From Nageia nagi (lineage: Eukaryota; Pinophyta): a stretch of DNA of 64,000 nt. The position numbers and the translations under genes are program-made. This document shows positions 27,501 through 42,500 of this stretch, in pieces. The stretch covers positions 15,128,001 through 15,192,000 of the forward strand of contig JBITNC010000002.1 of assembly GCA_050084985.1 (NCBI GenBank). Reading direction: 5' to 3'. A model generated the notes under the pieces. It worked only from the letters and a program-made list of their open reading frames with translations, was not told the DNA's origin and did no database searches. Within the stretch, counting starts at the first letter, position 1, and each line of letters begins with the position of its first letter.

Positions 27501-30500
27501 CTTGGAGATCCTGATACATGATTGTAGGAATCCCAAGGTCTATTTAGCATCTAGTGGATGAATGAGCACTTAATGGCTCCAATGTTGAGACTAGGAGCAT
27601 TTGTAAACCTGCACCAACCTTGGGGAGAATTCTAGACCCCCACGTTGGCCCTTGAGACCCATGTTGCCCCCCTAAGTGCCCACGCATGCATACCTAGGTC
27701 CACATGGAGCATTAGGGAGGCCCAAATACCCACGTTGGGACTGGATTGACTTCTAGGTGCCAACGTTGGTGCATGAGGGGATTGGATGATGACATTGACG
27801 TGTAATTTGGATTTGGAAAGGCTATATTAACCCTTGGAGCCTCATTACTAGATATATTTAATTATTATTACTCTTCATATCGTCCAAAGGACAACAAGTC
27901 TTAGAGGTGCTAAAGCCATCTCCCTAGGTGCAGCATCTAGGAGGGCATTCAGGCTGAGGGATCTTGATTGTCTATGACATTGGCGCAGCACCCTTGCCCA
28001 CTCGATGGTATTCCAAGGTATTGCTTCTACCTTCAGTAGTTATCTAGGGTTTGATGGGGGCTCCTTCGAAGGAGAGGATTCAGATTATGAGGGAGCGTAC
28101 TGTCCCATGGTTCCGATATTGTTCCAAAAGTGAGAGACTTGAAGATTGTGCCCTAGTTGGCTCCTTGGAGGCCAACATCAACCCTCCTAGGCTTGGTATT
28201 GTATTGTTGAGCATTATACATCTTATATACAATCGTTGGGCTTTTGGATCTCATATTATATTGTTATTGTGTTCAAGTATGCAATTTTGTGGTGTGTTTG
28301 CCTCCTCATGCTTGTGTAAGCTAGACGTTGGCATCTTGGTGTTGTGCATGTGTATTATTGATGCCCTAGCTTAGACATTGGCATACTTGCATTATAATTA
28401 CTTGAAGTGGATCCCCTAACCCTAATGTTGCTATCTTGAGGGTTTGAATGCTTGTGTTTGATGCCCTAGGCCTGACGTCAAGGTGATTGTAATCTAAGTT
28501 TCTTCATTCATAAACTAGCTCCAAAACTCAATCATCTTGGCATCATGGTGGAGAATATTATTCTTCACACCATTATCTCTTCATTCAAGAATCGAGAGAG
28601 ATTTGTTGGTGATTGGTCCAAGTTCTTTTTTTGCGGAGCTTTCATCTTCCTTGGATTGATCTATGTTGAAGAAAATGCTTTCTTCATGGTTTCTTGGAGG
28701 AGACTTGGTTGCACTTCATTATTCTCAAATTTCATCTACTATTCTTCTTGTTTGGATGGAGACACATTTGTCGATGCTCTTGTGAAGAAGACTTATGTTG
28801 CAGCATTTTCACCCAAGTAAGGAGGGGAACATTGGGCTTAATCCTTGAGGTGGATCTTTTGAGGATATTGCTAATTTTTTGTTGGTGAAGAATGTTCTAC
28901 ACAGCTTGAGGAATATCTTTTTATTTTCATTTCTTTCTTAATCCCTTTCGGATTAAGGGGGGAAATTTTGGAAACCTAATCCTTGGGGATTAAGGTTGGT
29001 TGTAAATATTAATTAAATTGATGAACTTGTTTTCAACCCACTCCTCAAAAAGCTAGTGTTAGTAATCTTTTATGACATTCTGATTTGAAAAAGAACATTA
29101 GTAAGTGCAAGGTTCATGTGAATTAAGCCTTCCAAAAATTGGGAACCCAACAATTATTTGTTCAGAAAAAATATGATTTTAGGGTTTTGAAGGTGGAATA
29201 TGTGGGACACATTGTTTCTCATAAACGTTTTCAAATAAATCCAAGGAATGTCCAAGCCATGCAAGAGTGACATAAAAAGAACAACCTTAGAATTCTACAA
29301 GGATTGTTGGGCCTCCCAGAATTTTAGAGATAGTTTTGTACATTATCAAAGATTGTTGTAAAATCATAGAGCCTCTGACAACATTAGTAGAGCAAAATGC
29401 ATTTGTGGTTTGATGAAGCTACAAAGGCCTTCAATTCACTCAAAAAAACCATCTCTCCAATCCAATATTGGCTACTCCAATTTTTAGCTAATCATTTGTT
29501 ATAGAGTGTAACATTTATGGAAACACATTCAAGTGATCTTGATGCATGAAAAGAATCCCTTACCATTGGAAAGCAAGCAACTTTCAAGAAAGCATCTAGG
29601 AAATTCTACTTATGAATATGGAATGATAGTTATTGTAAATGAAGTCAACAAACAATGACCATAGTTTTCAAGAAAATGTTTCAAGATCACGATTAACCTA
29701 AGCAGCCTAAAGTGATTGGTCAAACAAAGTTTACCATGTCTAGAGCAACATCATTGGGTGCCCACGCAGCATGACTTTGAATATAAGAAAGACAAAGGAG
29801 AATGTATTAGCAAACCATTGTCCAAGCAATATGAAGATACGGCTTCTGTTTAGATTCAAGTTAGAAAAATCAGAACGGAATCCCCGAAAATTGCTGAAAA
29901 TTGGAATCAGCGAGGTAAAGGATTCGAATTGGGTTGGATCCGAATTTTTAGCAAACAAATTTTTTGGGATTTTTTTCGATTTCGATTCCGATTTTTTCAA
30001 CCAAAAAATCGCAATTTTTCAATTTTTTTAAAGTGAGTTGCCCAATTAGTAACATCTTAAAAAATGCGTATCTTATTTTTGGAAACCTTTAATGTTTTTT
30101 TTTTCCTTGACACTTGGACAAATCATCTAATTATGAGACCTTTAATGTTTTTTTAGTATTTTTTGGTCCTTGACAATTGGACAAATTATACTATTATAAC
30201 TATGTCACATTGGAAACCTTTAATGTTTTTTGGCCCTTGACACTTGGACAATCCATATGTAACACAAAACTCTACAATTTCTTTGATATGCAATATTGGA
30301 TATTATACTTTGTTATTCTATATGGAATGTTGTCTATTTGATTTGTTTCAATGTCAAATAGGAGAAATTCCTTCATTTTTTCTCTATGCTGATTTTTCAA
30401 AAAATCCAAATCCTGCAGCAAAACAATTCCGATCCAATTCCGATTTTTCTAACTATGGTTCAGACTCCAGAGTATATCACTGCCCACACCAATCTAGATA

Positions 30501-33500
30501 GGAAAAAATAGAAAATAATTGATGAGCTCTCCCAAAAATGCAGCTATCATTCAACAATTGGAATATGATGCAAATGTGTTCCATGCTTCTCGTGGTAGAA
30601 GGAAATATTGAGGTATAGATAGAGTTGAAGTATGCAAGAATTGGAGAATCAAAGAGCAGATTCCTATAAAAAAGCATGATTCACCATCAAAGGATATTCA
30701 AGGTTTTTCAAAATCTATCAAAGGGTAAAGTAATATTTTTTCAGTGGGAATAAAGAATGATGTCCAAAATTTTGGAAGGATGGGAGCGCAACAAAAGAGA
30801 AACAATTAAAGCTCAAGGGAAATCGCAACGTCTTTATGGTTGGATCTTTTCCTGAACTTTATTAAGGACCCTCCCAAGTCAGAAAGAAAATCAATCATCT
30901 TCAGACTTAATTGACAGGTTATCAGTGGGAATAAAGAATGATGTCCAAAATTTTGGAAGGATGGGAGCGCAATAAAAGAGAAACAATTAAAGCTCAAGGG
31001 AAATCGCAATGTCTTTATGGTTGGATCTTTTCATGAACTTTATTGAAGACCCTCCCAAGTCAGAAAGAAAATCAATCATCTTCAGACTTAATTGACAGGT
31101 CATCAAATGTTTACCATTTATATAAATTACATCCTTTTCAAGAGGAAATGTTCAAGGGTATTCATGCGCCAAATCTTCCATATGCATGGCATGTCAAATA
31201 GAATTGTGATAGCTAGAGACCAAATATTCACAAGCAATTTATCAAGAGAGTTGTTTCAACTCAATTGTACAAAGATAAATATAATTTTTGATAATTACCC
31301 TCTATACAAATGCGCAAATGAAGGTGGTTAATAGGTTCTTCTAAAACACCTAGGATTATGGGACATTCACAAGCGATTTATCAAGAGAGTTTGTACAAAG
31401 ATAAATATAAGGTTTGACTATTACTCTCTAAACAAATGGGCAAATGAAGGTGGTTAATAGGTTCTTCTGACACACATAGGATTATTGGACACCATTAACA
31501 TTACAGTACCCATTCCATTGATACTTTTCCAATAAGCCTCTTGTTTAACAAAGATGTATAATTTTTACTGCAAAATACAAGCTGCTTGGATGGTATAAAA
31601 AGTGGTAGTAGCAAGGGAAAATGAGGTATACATCACTTTCCATCAACTTATCAAACTTTATGCCAATGCTTAGCCTTACTTGTTGCCAAAAGAAAATTAT
31701 ATCACGACCTCCACTGCAATTATTTCTTGCAGTTTCATGATTCAACTAATATTAAAAAATCTCAAACATTCAATGCATACAGCACTATTCCTACGAGTAC
31801 AAAATCAAGAACTCGTGCCCACTCTAAGCATCTAAAAATGATTTTTTCTCAACAATGCTGAGTTTGTCACTGATGGATTCATCCAATTTGGTTTTCAAGA
31901 AATAAATCTCTTAACAAATTACTATTGATTAAATCTCAACTTCAAATCTGCATTATTGACTAAAAATTATGATAGAAAGCACTTACTTTGTGCTTAAGTC
32001 ATAAATTCCATTCTCAGTTATGACAATGAAAAGAGTCTAAATTCATTAATCAAACAAATGAATCTAGATAAGTTAAAAAAACTTGATGGTGAAGAATTAC
32101 CAAGGCTTTCAAGCATGTGCCTAATATCTGCTCGTGGATCCTGCAAAAAAACTTTTTATAACTACAATCTCAAGGACACCAGTACTTCAGTTCTACATAA
32201 ATTTATTATGTGAAGGCAAAGGCTTGCTTAATTATTTATAAACATTTCCTTCTCCTGTGTTGAATCAAGCTAGGCTTTCTCCTTAAGCTAGTGAAAAAAA
32301 AGATTATGGAAAAACAGGGAAACAATTGGAACTTACCGTTAATAACATCACTGCCAATGGATGTGCGTTGTCTGATACTGAATTTGTGTAGTTCAATATA
32401 TTAGTGACAAAAGATTTAAGCTCACCTTCCTACATAAAAATTTCAAACTTGTAGTAGGATGCAATGTATGCAAATCACCTTATCCAAAGATGCATCTCAA
32501 GCAAAGCAAAATCATAGTACAAGAAAAAAAAAGCATTCCATAAAATCATTGTTCCTCCAAAAGTCCTTTTCAAATGCAGAAATTAAATAAAAAGTGTTAG
32601 TAACTTTTGAAAAGAATAGCACAATAAGCACAAAGAGTTGTAATAAATAAAACTTTTCATTCATATCACTACACACAATCAAGTTTTACCATCTAAGAAT
32701 ACATTTTATTTACCCAAACAATCAAAACATAAGCTTTAAACAAAATCAAATTACTTAAAAACCCAAATCCAGTTAACCTTTTTGCAACGTCAAGATCAAA
32801 GCTCTTCATTTTGTCTATATTTATGAATTGGCCTCAAACTACAATACTATTGAAACTTATGTTGCAGACAGCCAAAAACTATTCTAACTTCCCAAATGGA
32901 AATTTCTTTAACAATTAAAGACCCAAAAATGTCAGAGTTCAATCTGCAATACCTTCATTACCATGAACGACTTATTTATACATGATAAGCCCGATGTGAC
33001 TAACAAACAATCAAAGGGACCTCCAAACCATAGTTGGGTTATTCAGATTCAGGACAAATTTGGCTACGGGGCAAAATGTTAAAATTTGGGGAATATTCAC
33101 AAAAAGTATGGGAAATTAAGGAAAAATTCGCGCAACAAAAAACAGCAAATTCGGAAAAAGGTTGGCAAAAATTTGGAAAAGAAATGGCAAATTCAGGAAA
33201 AAATCGCATTATATTAAAAAACAAAAAAACATGCAAATTTTTTATTTTTTTTCTATATAATATGCTTGTCTAATTGCCATACATCATAAGTCTAATGTCT
33301 CAAACTATCAACATAAGTGCCAAAAGTGCCAACCAGTACAAAAAAATAGTAAATAGGTAAGTCACTAAATACTAAATAGTAAATACTAATAGTGCCAAAT
33401 GCCAACTGAAAAGGCATTAATGTGAAGATCTAATCATCTAGCCCTCTTATTAGTCAGATGACCCTCACTACCAATACCACAATCAAGTGCTCGACTAGTA

Positions 33501-36500
33501 CATGTACTAGGAGAGGGTGCTCTACTAGTAGGTCGAGCATAACGAGCCTAAGGTGCCAATCCAAAAGCATTCCCATGTATCCTAGGCCTCAACCTCGCAT
33601 ACGAAAGGGGTTGACTCGGAATATTATCTGCAGACAAAGTCTCAACATTAGGATCAATCTGCTCCAAAGGTTTAACACCAAAGTCCACAGGAGGCAATGG
33701 ATCCTCAAAGTGCACAACATCACCAAGTACATCCTCCTCCTCCTTCTTCTTCTCCTCCTCCTCCTCCACCTCCTACTCCTGGTCCAAGTCCACACCCATG
33801 TCTGACATTCTATCAATATCCTCCTCTAAGTCAATCCATGTTTCTTGAAACTCATGGTTTATTGGGTCCTCTTACTCTTCCTCTACGTCGCATGGAGATG
33901 CATCACTAAATGTAGGATCAATGGTAGACAAGTTTATGGGTTCATGATCACGGTTATCCTTATGCTCCAACTGCTTCACATATAATCGCAAGTTGACATA
34001 AACATACACAATGTCATGTAACCGTTGCGTTGTCATCCTATTAACATTAAACAAATTTCGCCATAGTGAGAATTTAGAAATGAGAACTAAGAAGTAAGAA
34101 GTTAGTACTAGGAAGTGTCCATTGAATCTTTAAAACTGAAATGAATCAAATTGCTAACATGTTGCAGTTCTTGGAGTGAATTTTTTGAAAGGCACTCCAA
34201 TTGCACTTGCATCCTTAAGCACTCCATGTTTGACTGAGGATGCGGATGGCTAGTCTTTGCATATCGGGTGTCTCACCTCCAAAATGCGTCCACCACATTT
34301 TTAAAATACAAATCACGTAAAATATTAAAATTTAAAATTAATAAAAGCTTAATTCTAAATGTATAAACTTATAAAGTTATCAAATATCAACTATAGTCTA
34401 TGAAAAGTTAAAAACATTATGAAACGAACAATTTGAACTTTTCACACCAAAAGAAAGCAAAAACCATGACTCTTTAGAAGCACTATAACCAAAGAAGCCT
34501 AATGAATTCTTGTATTTCTCAAGGTCCATCAAGACTCAGGCACGAATGATGGGATCAGTCATCATAGTGGATATGCATTTTGTTGCCCCCATGTTAGCCT
34601 CATGATTAGTAATGTAATTGGAACCTAGTGCAAATAGTAAATGAGGGTTCAAGATGGTCCCTACTCCATGAATATCGCAAAGGGAGCATGTTGTGCCATA
34701 CTGCATCAATGAGATCCCAAAAGACGATGTACTTGTCACCGTACTCATTATCCTCATATGGGTGCTCCTCGCAATATCTCTTAACGACCTCCTTAGCCCT
34801 ATCCATACCCTCATACAAGTAACCTATAGTAGGCCTATCTCCATCTACTAAGCAAAGGACTCATACAATTGGTGCAGTGATTGCACAAATCTCTTTGAGC
34901 CTATTCCAAAATAACAACCTTCCTATCAAAGAAGCCATCGCCATGCCCTCAGGCCTCTTGCTCATAGGGGAAGCACTCCAGTCTCTAAATATAAACATAG
35001 CCCCAAGCTCATGCATGCACCTCTGCAATGACTGAAGAGATTAAATGTGAGGCAAATCGTGTGACTCCTTGGCGTGCCAACTCCTTCTTGTTGGTGAATC
35101 CCCTCATCATGCTAAGTATGGTGGAATGATGATAGATGAACTTGGTGATTGACCTTGCTGCTTCATTCACCTTCTTCACCCAATCCAATTTCCCTATGTC
35201 CTCCAAAAGAAGATCAATGCAATGGCAAGCACATGGAGTCCAGACTAAGGAGGGAAAGCTTTCCATAAGCTTCATTCCCGCTAAAACATAGTTAGCAACA
35301 TTGTATGTGACCAATTGGACAACATGCTCCACCCCCACCTCTTGCACAAATTGATCTAATAGGTCACGTAGAAAAATGTGATCCTTTGGTTGTGCAGATG
35401 CATCAATAGATTTCATGAATATTGTGCCCTGTTTGGAATACACCAAAAAATTAATAAGGTTCTACCCTTTTTAGCTGTCCACTCATCAAATAGTATAGTG
35501 CAACCTATTCTCTTCCAAGACTCTCTAATGTCAGCCAATCTAAAAAGTTACAAAACAACTAAATTTTAAATTCCAACTAAAAAACTACAAAGAAAAAAAA
35601 TTAAAATTACAAGTAAAAAAATATTTTAAAAAATATAATAATAAAATTTCAATATACCTATCTATGCACTCCTACTTGAGATCCCATATAAGAGGCCCTT
35701 TCATTTTTGCAAGAGTGGGTGTCTTGTACCAAGGCCCAACCGCACAAGCTGCATCGAATGCTAGTTGCCAAAAGAGGTTATTGGTTATGGTGATTGCATA
35801 TCCTTCATAGTAAATCAATTTGGCAATCATCAAGTCTACATGTTTCTTCTCATTCTTCTTTAAAATACTGGTAATAGATGGTTGGGCTCTAGAAGTTGTC
35901 TGTGGCTCAAACTAAGAGGAGATTCCAATCCCACTGGAACTAGGTCGAGTTACGCTTCCACTTGCAACACTTGTTAAAGAGCTTCCAAATCCTACTCCTA
36001 GCTTTGCTTGAAATGCTTGCTTCCTACTCCTTTTCTCTCCAACAAATTCCAAGACTCTTGCTACCTCTAAGGCAAGATCTAGAGATGAATTTGGGCAAAG
36101 ATCAACATATTTCTTTGGAAGCTTAGAAATATGAGCTTTAAACCTTGTAATACCTCCAACAAACTCCTTACCACAAAGGTTGCATCTGTTTTTTGTTTAA
36201 TTGCCTAGAACACCATCCAATGGTGTAATATACTGCCAGAATTTGTCCAACATCCTTGGCATTTTGAAAATGAGAAAAATCTAGAACACAATAAGAATCT
36301 TCTCCAACAATGGACAAAATCACAAATGATCACGGTGGATGGACAAATGCAACATCCAAATCAGAAAATCAACCTCTTTGCTTGCACAAAACCCTCCTCC
36401 AGCTTCACAATATCTTTTTCCCAAACCTGCACAACACAAGATGAAAAATGATAACCTGAATTTGCCTTTTTCCCTCTTGTCTTCGCATTGGATTTGCAAG

Positions 36501-39500
36501 TCCACAAATTCGAGGCAAATAGCACAAATATTTCCTGAATATGCAGGATAAATCCGCCTGATTTCCATTTTTTTGAAAAAAATTGGTCATTTCACTTAAC
36601 AAAAGCCCCCCACAACTTTGTGCAAATTCGACGACTTTTTGCCGACTTTTACCCCAAATTTTCGCCAAATTTGGCGAATTCCACGAATCCGACATGTCAC
36701 AACATTTCCAACAACTAAATGGCGAATTTGCGGATTTTTTGGGCTTTTTTTGAGATAAATCCAGCAAGTTAAATTCGGCTTCAAATTCGGCGAATTTGCC
36801 GACTCTTTGGGAAAATTTTGAGAGCATGAAAATTCGCCAAATATTCTGAAAATTCGGCGAATAAACCAACTATGCCCTAAACTAACCAACTACACTACAT
36901 CATATTATGTAATATTCCTAACACCTCCCCTTATTACATCATTCATCAAACAAGGATAAATGCACTAGTAAATTGATGAACACATTCAATAGTTCATCCA
37001 AACACAAGGTACAAATATTGACTTAAACATCTATTTGTGATAAAGCAATAGTGGGATTTGCCTCACTATGCTTCTTGATTTAACTATGGATAGGGACACA
37101 CTCAGCCATCCACAATTCTTTATTCCACCTGAATAGGAACACACTCAGCCATCCACAATTCTATTCCAACTAGATAGGGACATACATGCTATCCAAAACA
37201 TTAAACTTGTGAACAGGGATATACACTACTATTCACATACTTGTGATTGAGGATACACAACCAATCACAAATAATTGGATAGAGACACACACTATCCAAC
37301 ATTAAAGTTGTAAACAAGGACACACACAAATGTTTACAACATATGATTGGGGGCATACATAACAAATCATCTTCAACAACTATGATAGGGAACAAACACA
37401 ACCAATCACATCTATCCACTTGTGAATGGGGACAAACACAACCACTCGCACTAAGTGATGTATGGACTTTCACATAACCATACAACTCTTTCAGCTTGTT
37501 TTTTGACCATGAGAGTATTTATATAAGGTAATCTTCTAATCTTAACGAAATGCATGGATGACCAATCGCTACAACCGCCAAGTGTAATAGAATAGATCAC
37601 TATTTATGAGGTTCACTTTGTTGATTGTAGGTCAAGTCTTCATTTTCTCGAATGGCCTATGACAACTCAAAGCATCTTCTTTATCAAGTGCACATTGACT
37701 ATCAAAAAAGAATATATCCTTTCCTCCCTTAATGTGAATTGCTCCTGTACAATTATGGGAGTGTTGGGTACCACTAAGCATGCACTCCAAAATCATCAAT
37801 TATACACTACAGTATTTTTATTTTTAATATCATTTCAAGTACCTTAAAATTTAATATTCAAATCTTAGTTCGGTTTAACTATTTTATTTTTAAAATTTAA
37901 GCTTCAAGAATGTAAAAGAAACACATATAAAACCCTTCCACCTAGGATATTACTAAGTGTTGGACCTATTGAGCTCCATTAGAAACCCCTTCACTTATAT
38001 CTTTGAAAATCTATAGATAATCCCTCAAAACTTCGTGCTCAACCTTTTCAAGCCCTCTAGTGAAGAAATACCATGTTGCCAAGGTACATAGGTTGTGGGA
38101 ATTGAGGAGCAACACATGTTTTCTCATTGATTTGGTCATAGAATTCACATGAGCAATATGCCCTTCCACAACGGCAATGTAGCTATGTAAGATGTCACCT
38201 TTTCTCCTTAAAAGTTAGATTGTCTCATCTGCGAAGCCGATCAATGACTTTCTAATATTCATCAGCATATTTATATCAAACAATGAAAAATTAGTTCTCT
38301 TATCTCTTGGAATAAATATGTTGATGACTTCTTTGTATCAATTAAACAGAGAAAAGAAATTATTGCATTGGTATGAAAAAGAATATTCAAAATAATGAAT
38401 AAAAATGTACCCTTCACATTTGCAAATCCAAATCTCCCAAAGTGTGATATCTTTGATTGCTCCATGTCATAATCAGCATCGCCATGGATGTTGTTGCCCG
38501 TTCTCATGTCATTTTCCACGTCATCAATGCAAGGATCCTAGAGGAATGACTTTATATTAGAAATTCACATAACCCATCATTAAGAGTATATCAAGCTTCT
38601 TTTTTCACATCGTAGGGAAGAATGTTCAAAGAGATTATCACAACCCAAACCCACTATGGATTCCCTTGTCATTTTTATGGTGATGCTATGATGTATGAGA
38701 TTAAATACTTGCGTTTTTGATTAAATAATATGCAATGTGATATGCATTTGTTTATGTTATATGAATATTCAATGTAGGAACAATGAAAATTGATCATGTC
38801 TTATTATAATACAAGGTATTGTTGAGGCACTTTGTTGTGGTGTGCAAGTACAGGTGTATGAAGATGGGATGCTCAGGGATGGATTGGATATGATGGACTA
38901 ACAGTGATTCTAAGATCGAGTTTGATCTAACTGAACACCCAAACAGCTCAGGTAAGATGATTGCATATAGTTGCATGAGGCGAGGATCCACAATGTAGCC
39001 TCCTAGGGTGTTTGGATGTATGTCATTGCCTGGTGTGTTTTCTTAAATTAATAGAGGAATGAATTTATTTCTATAAGTATTATATTAATATTATGATGTT
39101 TGCCTAAACATTAATTGGGAAATTTAATACGTCAAGGGACCCCTAACAATTAATTTTAGATGGGTAGGATGATACTAAAACTTCTTACTACACAAAATAG
39201 GATTTAAATGTTTAAATGAGGCATTAAGCTATAAATTTAATTTAGATCTCTTGATACCTTCACATGTGGAAATAAATATATTATAATATAAGAATACGGT
39301 TTCTCCTAAAATAACTAATTATGAGTAGATAATTAGTTGAAAAAAAAATTAAATAATTATAAGTAAATAATTAGTTGAAAAAAAAACTAATTATAAGTAG
39401 ATGATTATTTGAAAAAGAAAATAATTAATTGAGTAAATAATTAGTAACTATGAGTAGATATTAGCTAAGGAAAATACTAATTATGGGTACGTAATTGATT

Positions 39501-42500
39501 ATACTCCAAAATCATTCACGTGTATCCTAGTTTAAGCAAATAACTAAAATTGAACTAAGATTGTCTTTTAGTTATTAAATTATAAATTAAATGATTAAAT
39601 ATGCTTGCACTAGAGTGAACAATACAAGTAGGGTCAAGGGAGTGATTATGGGCAATCAAGGTGAATTAGCATCCTAGCTTAGGAATTAACGACGAGTTGT
39701 CACCTTAGCCTAGGATTTAACAACTAGTCTCCTGGACATGTGTAATTTTAGAAGAGAAATTAATTAATTTAATTTCTCCCCTAATTTTGGAAACCCTAAG
39801 CTTTGGAAATGTTATAAATAGAAGGGTTTGGGTATGATTTAGGGATATGGGATTTCAAGAAGGAACCATTATCGAAATAACAAGGCTCGAATCTTCTTCA
39901 ATTGCAAGATTTGTGAGGTAGGGTCTAACCCCGTTTGTCTCAAATAGAAATAATGCCATGTAATTCCTATTTTTGTTTTAGATTTTAATGGAAAACAATT
40001 AAAAAAATTCAAATAAAAATAATTTATTTTTTCTTAGTAAGTTTAATTTAATATACGTAAATATTTGTAAAGTATTTTCCTTTGTATTTATTTTGTTTAA
40101 AATTGGAATTAGACAAATAAGTAAATTAGATAAGATTTAATTTAAATTCCTATTTATAATCACATATATTTGTAAAAGGAAACAGAATAATAAGGTGAAA
40201 ATCATATTTAAATAAGTTTATTTATGGTTTTTATTGAATTTATTTTTAAATCCAAAAGTTTTCTTTGGAAAATGCCAATATGGTTAAAAGTTTTCTTTGG
40301 AAAATGCCAATATGGTGGTACTTTGTTTTTAAAAAAGGACCACGTGGGTTTTAAAACCCCAACCTGTAATTCGAACTGTGGATTCTTGATCGAGCTTTTG
40401 TATACCTCTCCCGTTTTAGAGTTTGATTCTTATTGTTTGGTTTCTTTTGTCTTTATGCTATTTCCCTTATGCTTTTTAGATTCGACCCATTAGGGGCTAC
40501 ACTAGCTTCTGAAGCATGATTGTATCCACTAAGTCCCATTGACCACTTTTGGTCATCCAAGAACATTAATATATGTTCTTTCTTTCTTTCATCCCTCCAA
40601 GTATTATTAAAAGGAATCATTCCAACAAAAGATGTAAGACAAGAAAAATTTGCATCAATTAAAACATCTTGATGAAAAGAGACTCCATGCAATTGAACAT
40701 CTAAAGTCATATCACATAATGATCAAAAGAGCATATGAAAATAGAATTCGACCAAAAGAATTTCAAATTGGATACTCAATCCTCATGGAGAATAAGAAGA
40801 AAAAAACAAAGAGAGAGAGAGAGAGCTCAAAGGAAAGTTTGCATCCAATTGGTTGTGTCTGTGTGTCATCATTAAAAAGTTCAACTTAGGGGCATACAAG
40901 TGATAAATTATGGATGATAAGAAGCTTCCAAAATATATGATCATCATGCACCTAAGAAAATGATAAACCTTCCATTTTTCATGCTAGATTAGATTGTATT
41001 TCTACATGTTCTATCTTATTGCATCATAGAATATCATCCTCCTTGAACATCCACGCGTTGGAGCATACAATCGCAAAATATGAGTGCTTCACAACACCTA
41101 GTTCTAGAAAGCTAGTACTCTTGGACCAAGCATCTCAAAGTCTCAACATCTTGGAAGTTGGATAGTATGCATTTTTTTATCTCTCGAAAAAATTGTAAAC
41201 AGATCAATTTGTATATCTTAAACTTTGTACATTTTTACACATGTCCTTTTTTGAAATGTCATTTCTAAGATTATCATGTTTTGCTTTCCAAAATCATAGC
41301 TGAAAAATGTCATTTTTACATTTATCATTTCCAACATTGCATTTCTACATTGACTATTTTTAAACTAAAATTAAGTAATTATAATTCTGAAAGATCTTCC
41401 AAAACTTATCATTTTGGTATTTTCTCATTTCGATGCATCCAAAAGTGTCATTTGTTAGAACACTTGAAATCTGAGGCACACAGTTCTCGAACGCCAACAC
41501 TCTAGAACACCCCATTCCAAAACGACCTTGCTTCAAGACCAAGTGTCCTACAACTCCAACATTTTGGACATAAGTATCTTTTCTATCACAAGTTTCAAAA
41601 AATTTAAAATTAAGAATTTCTCAAAAATATGTATCTCTGTGCTGATATGTCATATCTAAAACTATCATTTCTGTATTTTTCATATTTTGAAATTATTATT
41701 TTTGCAATTATCATTTTTGAAATTATCATTTCTAAAAAACCTTTTTTTTGTACGATTATCAAGTTTTATTCATGTTCAATGTTTATTTACCACATGTTTT
41801 ATTGTTACTAGGGGTTATCTAATCATTTTCAAGAATTACCATGTCCCTCATGACCATCCAAGATAGGTAACCAAGCTCTCCCAGTTATCTTGTTTTGCAG
41901 GTTTTAATCAATTTCCTTTGAACTCCCTGTTTTGGTTAAGCCATTCACAAGCAGGCCTACGACAAAAAGGCAATCAATACCATTTGCTTTGCTCTGAAAC
42001 GACATTTTCATCCAAGCTCTTGCCTATCCTTCTCAACACTTAGGGCAAAGATAGATCTCCAACCATATCATGACAAGTTTGATCATTTCATGTTTTTTTG
42101 AAGTTGTTTTCCTATTTTGCATAATATTTGTTTTGTAGGACCCTCATAGGAGCAAAAGCACAAGACTTCATTAGTCTCAAGTTCTATCCCGCAACTATAT
42201 CCCTAAAAGAGGCAATCTGTAGATGGTTAAATATACATTTTAGCTATTTAAAATGTAGATACTTAAATGTACATTTGGGCTATTTAAAATGTAGATACTT
42301 AAACGTACATTTGGGCTATTTAAAATGTAGATACTTAAACGTACATTTGGGCTATTTAAAATGTAGATACTTAAACGTACATTCAAACCATCCTCAAGTT
42401 TTTCTTATTGAATATGCATTGTGAATTTTTAGCATAAAGATGCTAGGTATCTACATCCTCATCCCCTGCCATCCCCATCCCAGAAACATCATGTAACCTT

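Larger units (their letters stand above)
33029..36874 (-). mobile_element. hAT transposon, 3.85 kb, with TIRs and 8-bp TSD
   Basis: The ends are CATAGTTGGGTTATTC and, inverted at the right, CATAGTTGGTTTATTC (15 of 16 identical). The flanks CTCCAAAC (33021-33028) and CCCTAAAC (36875-36882) form an 8-bp duplication with two transitions. Both subterminal regions are full of AATTCGGCGAATTTG-like motifs, typical of transposase-binding ends. A decayed transposase lies inside on the minus strand. The element sits in intron 4 in the same orientation as the host gene. Confidence 0.88.

Noticed and set aside
28051-28374. 107-codon plus-strand ORF as a possible gene
   Set aside because: It lies wholly inside an LTR-like repeat (27317-28530) whose inverted copy at 4640-5954 shows the same sequence with a different, broken frame.
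33458-33816. Overlapping ORFs rich in Ser/Pro, Glu and Arg
   Set aside because: They are readings of a TCC/CTC simple repeat at the end of the hAT transposase region and have no independent support.
36320-36889. Long minus-strand ORFs of 82-154 codons near the hAT right end
   Set aside because: They read through the AATTCGGCGAATTTG-type subterminal repeats of the element, upstream of its transposase start, and look like chance frames.
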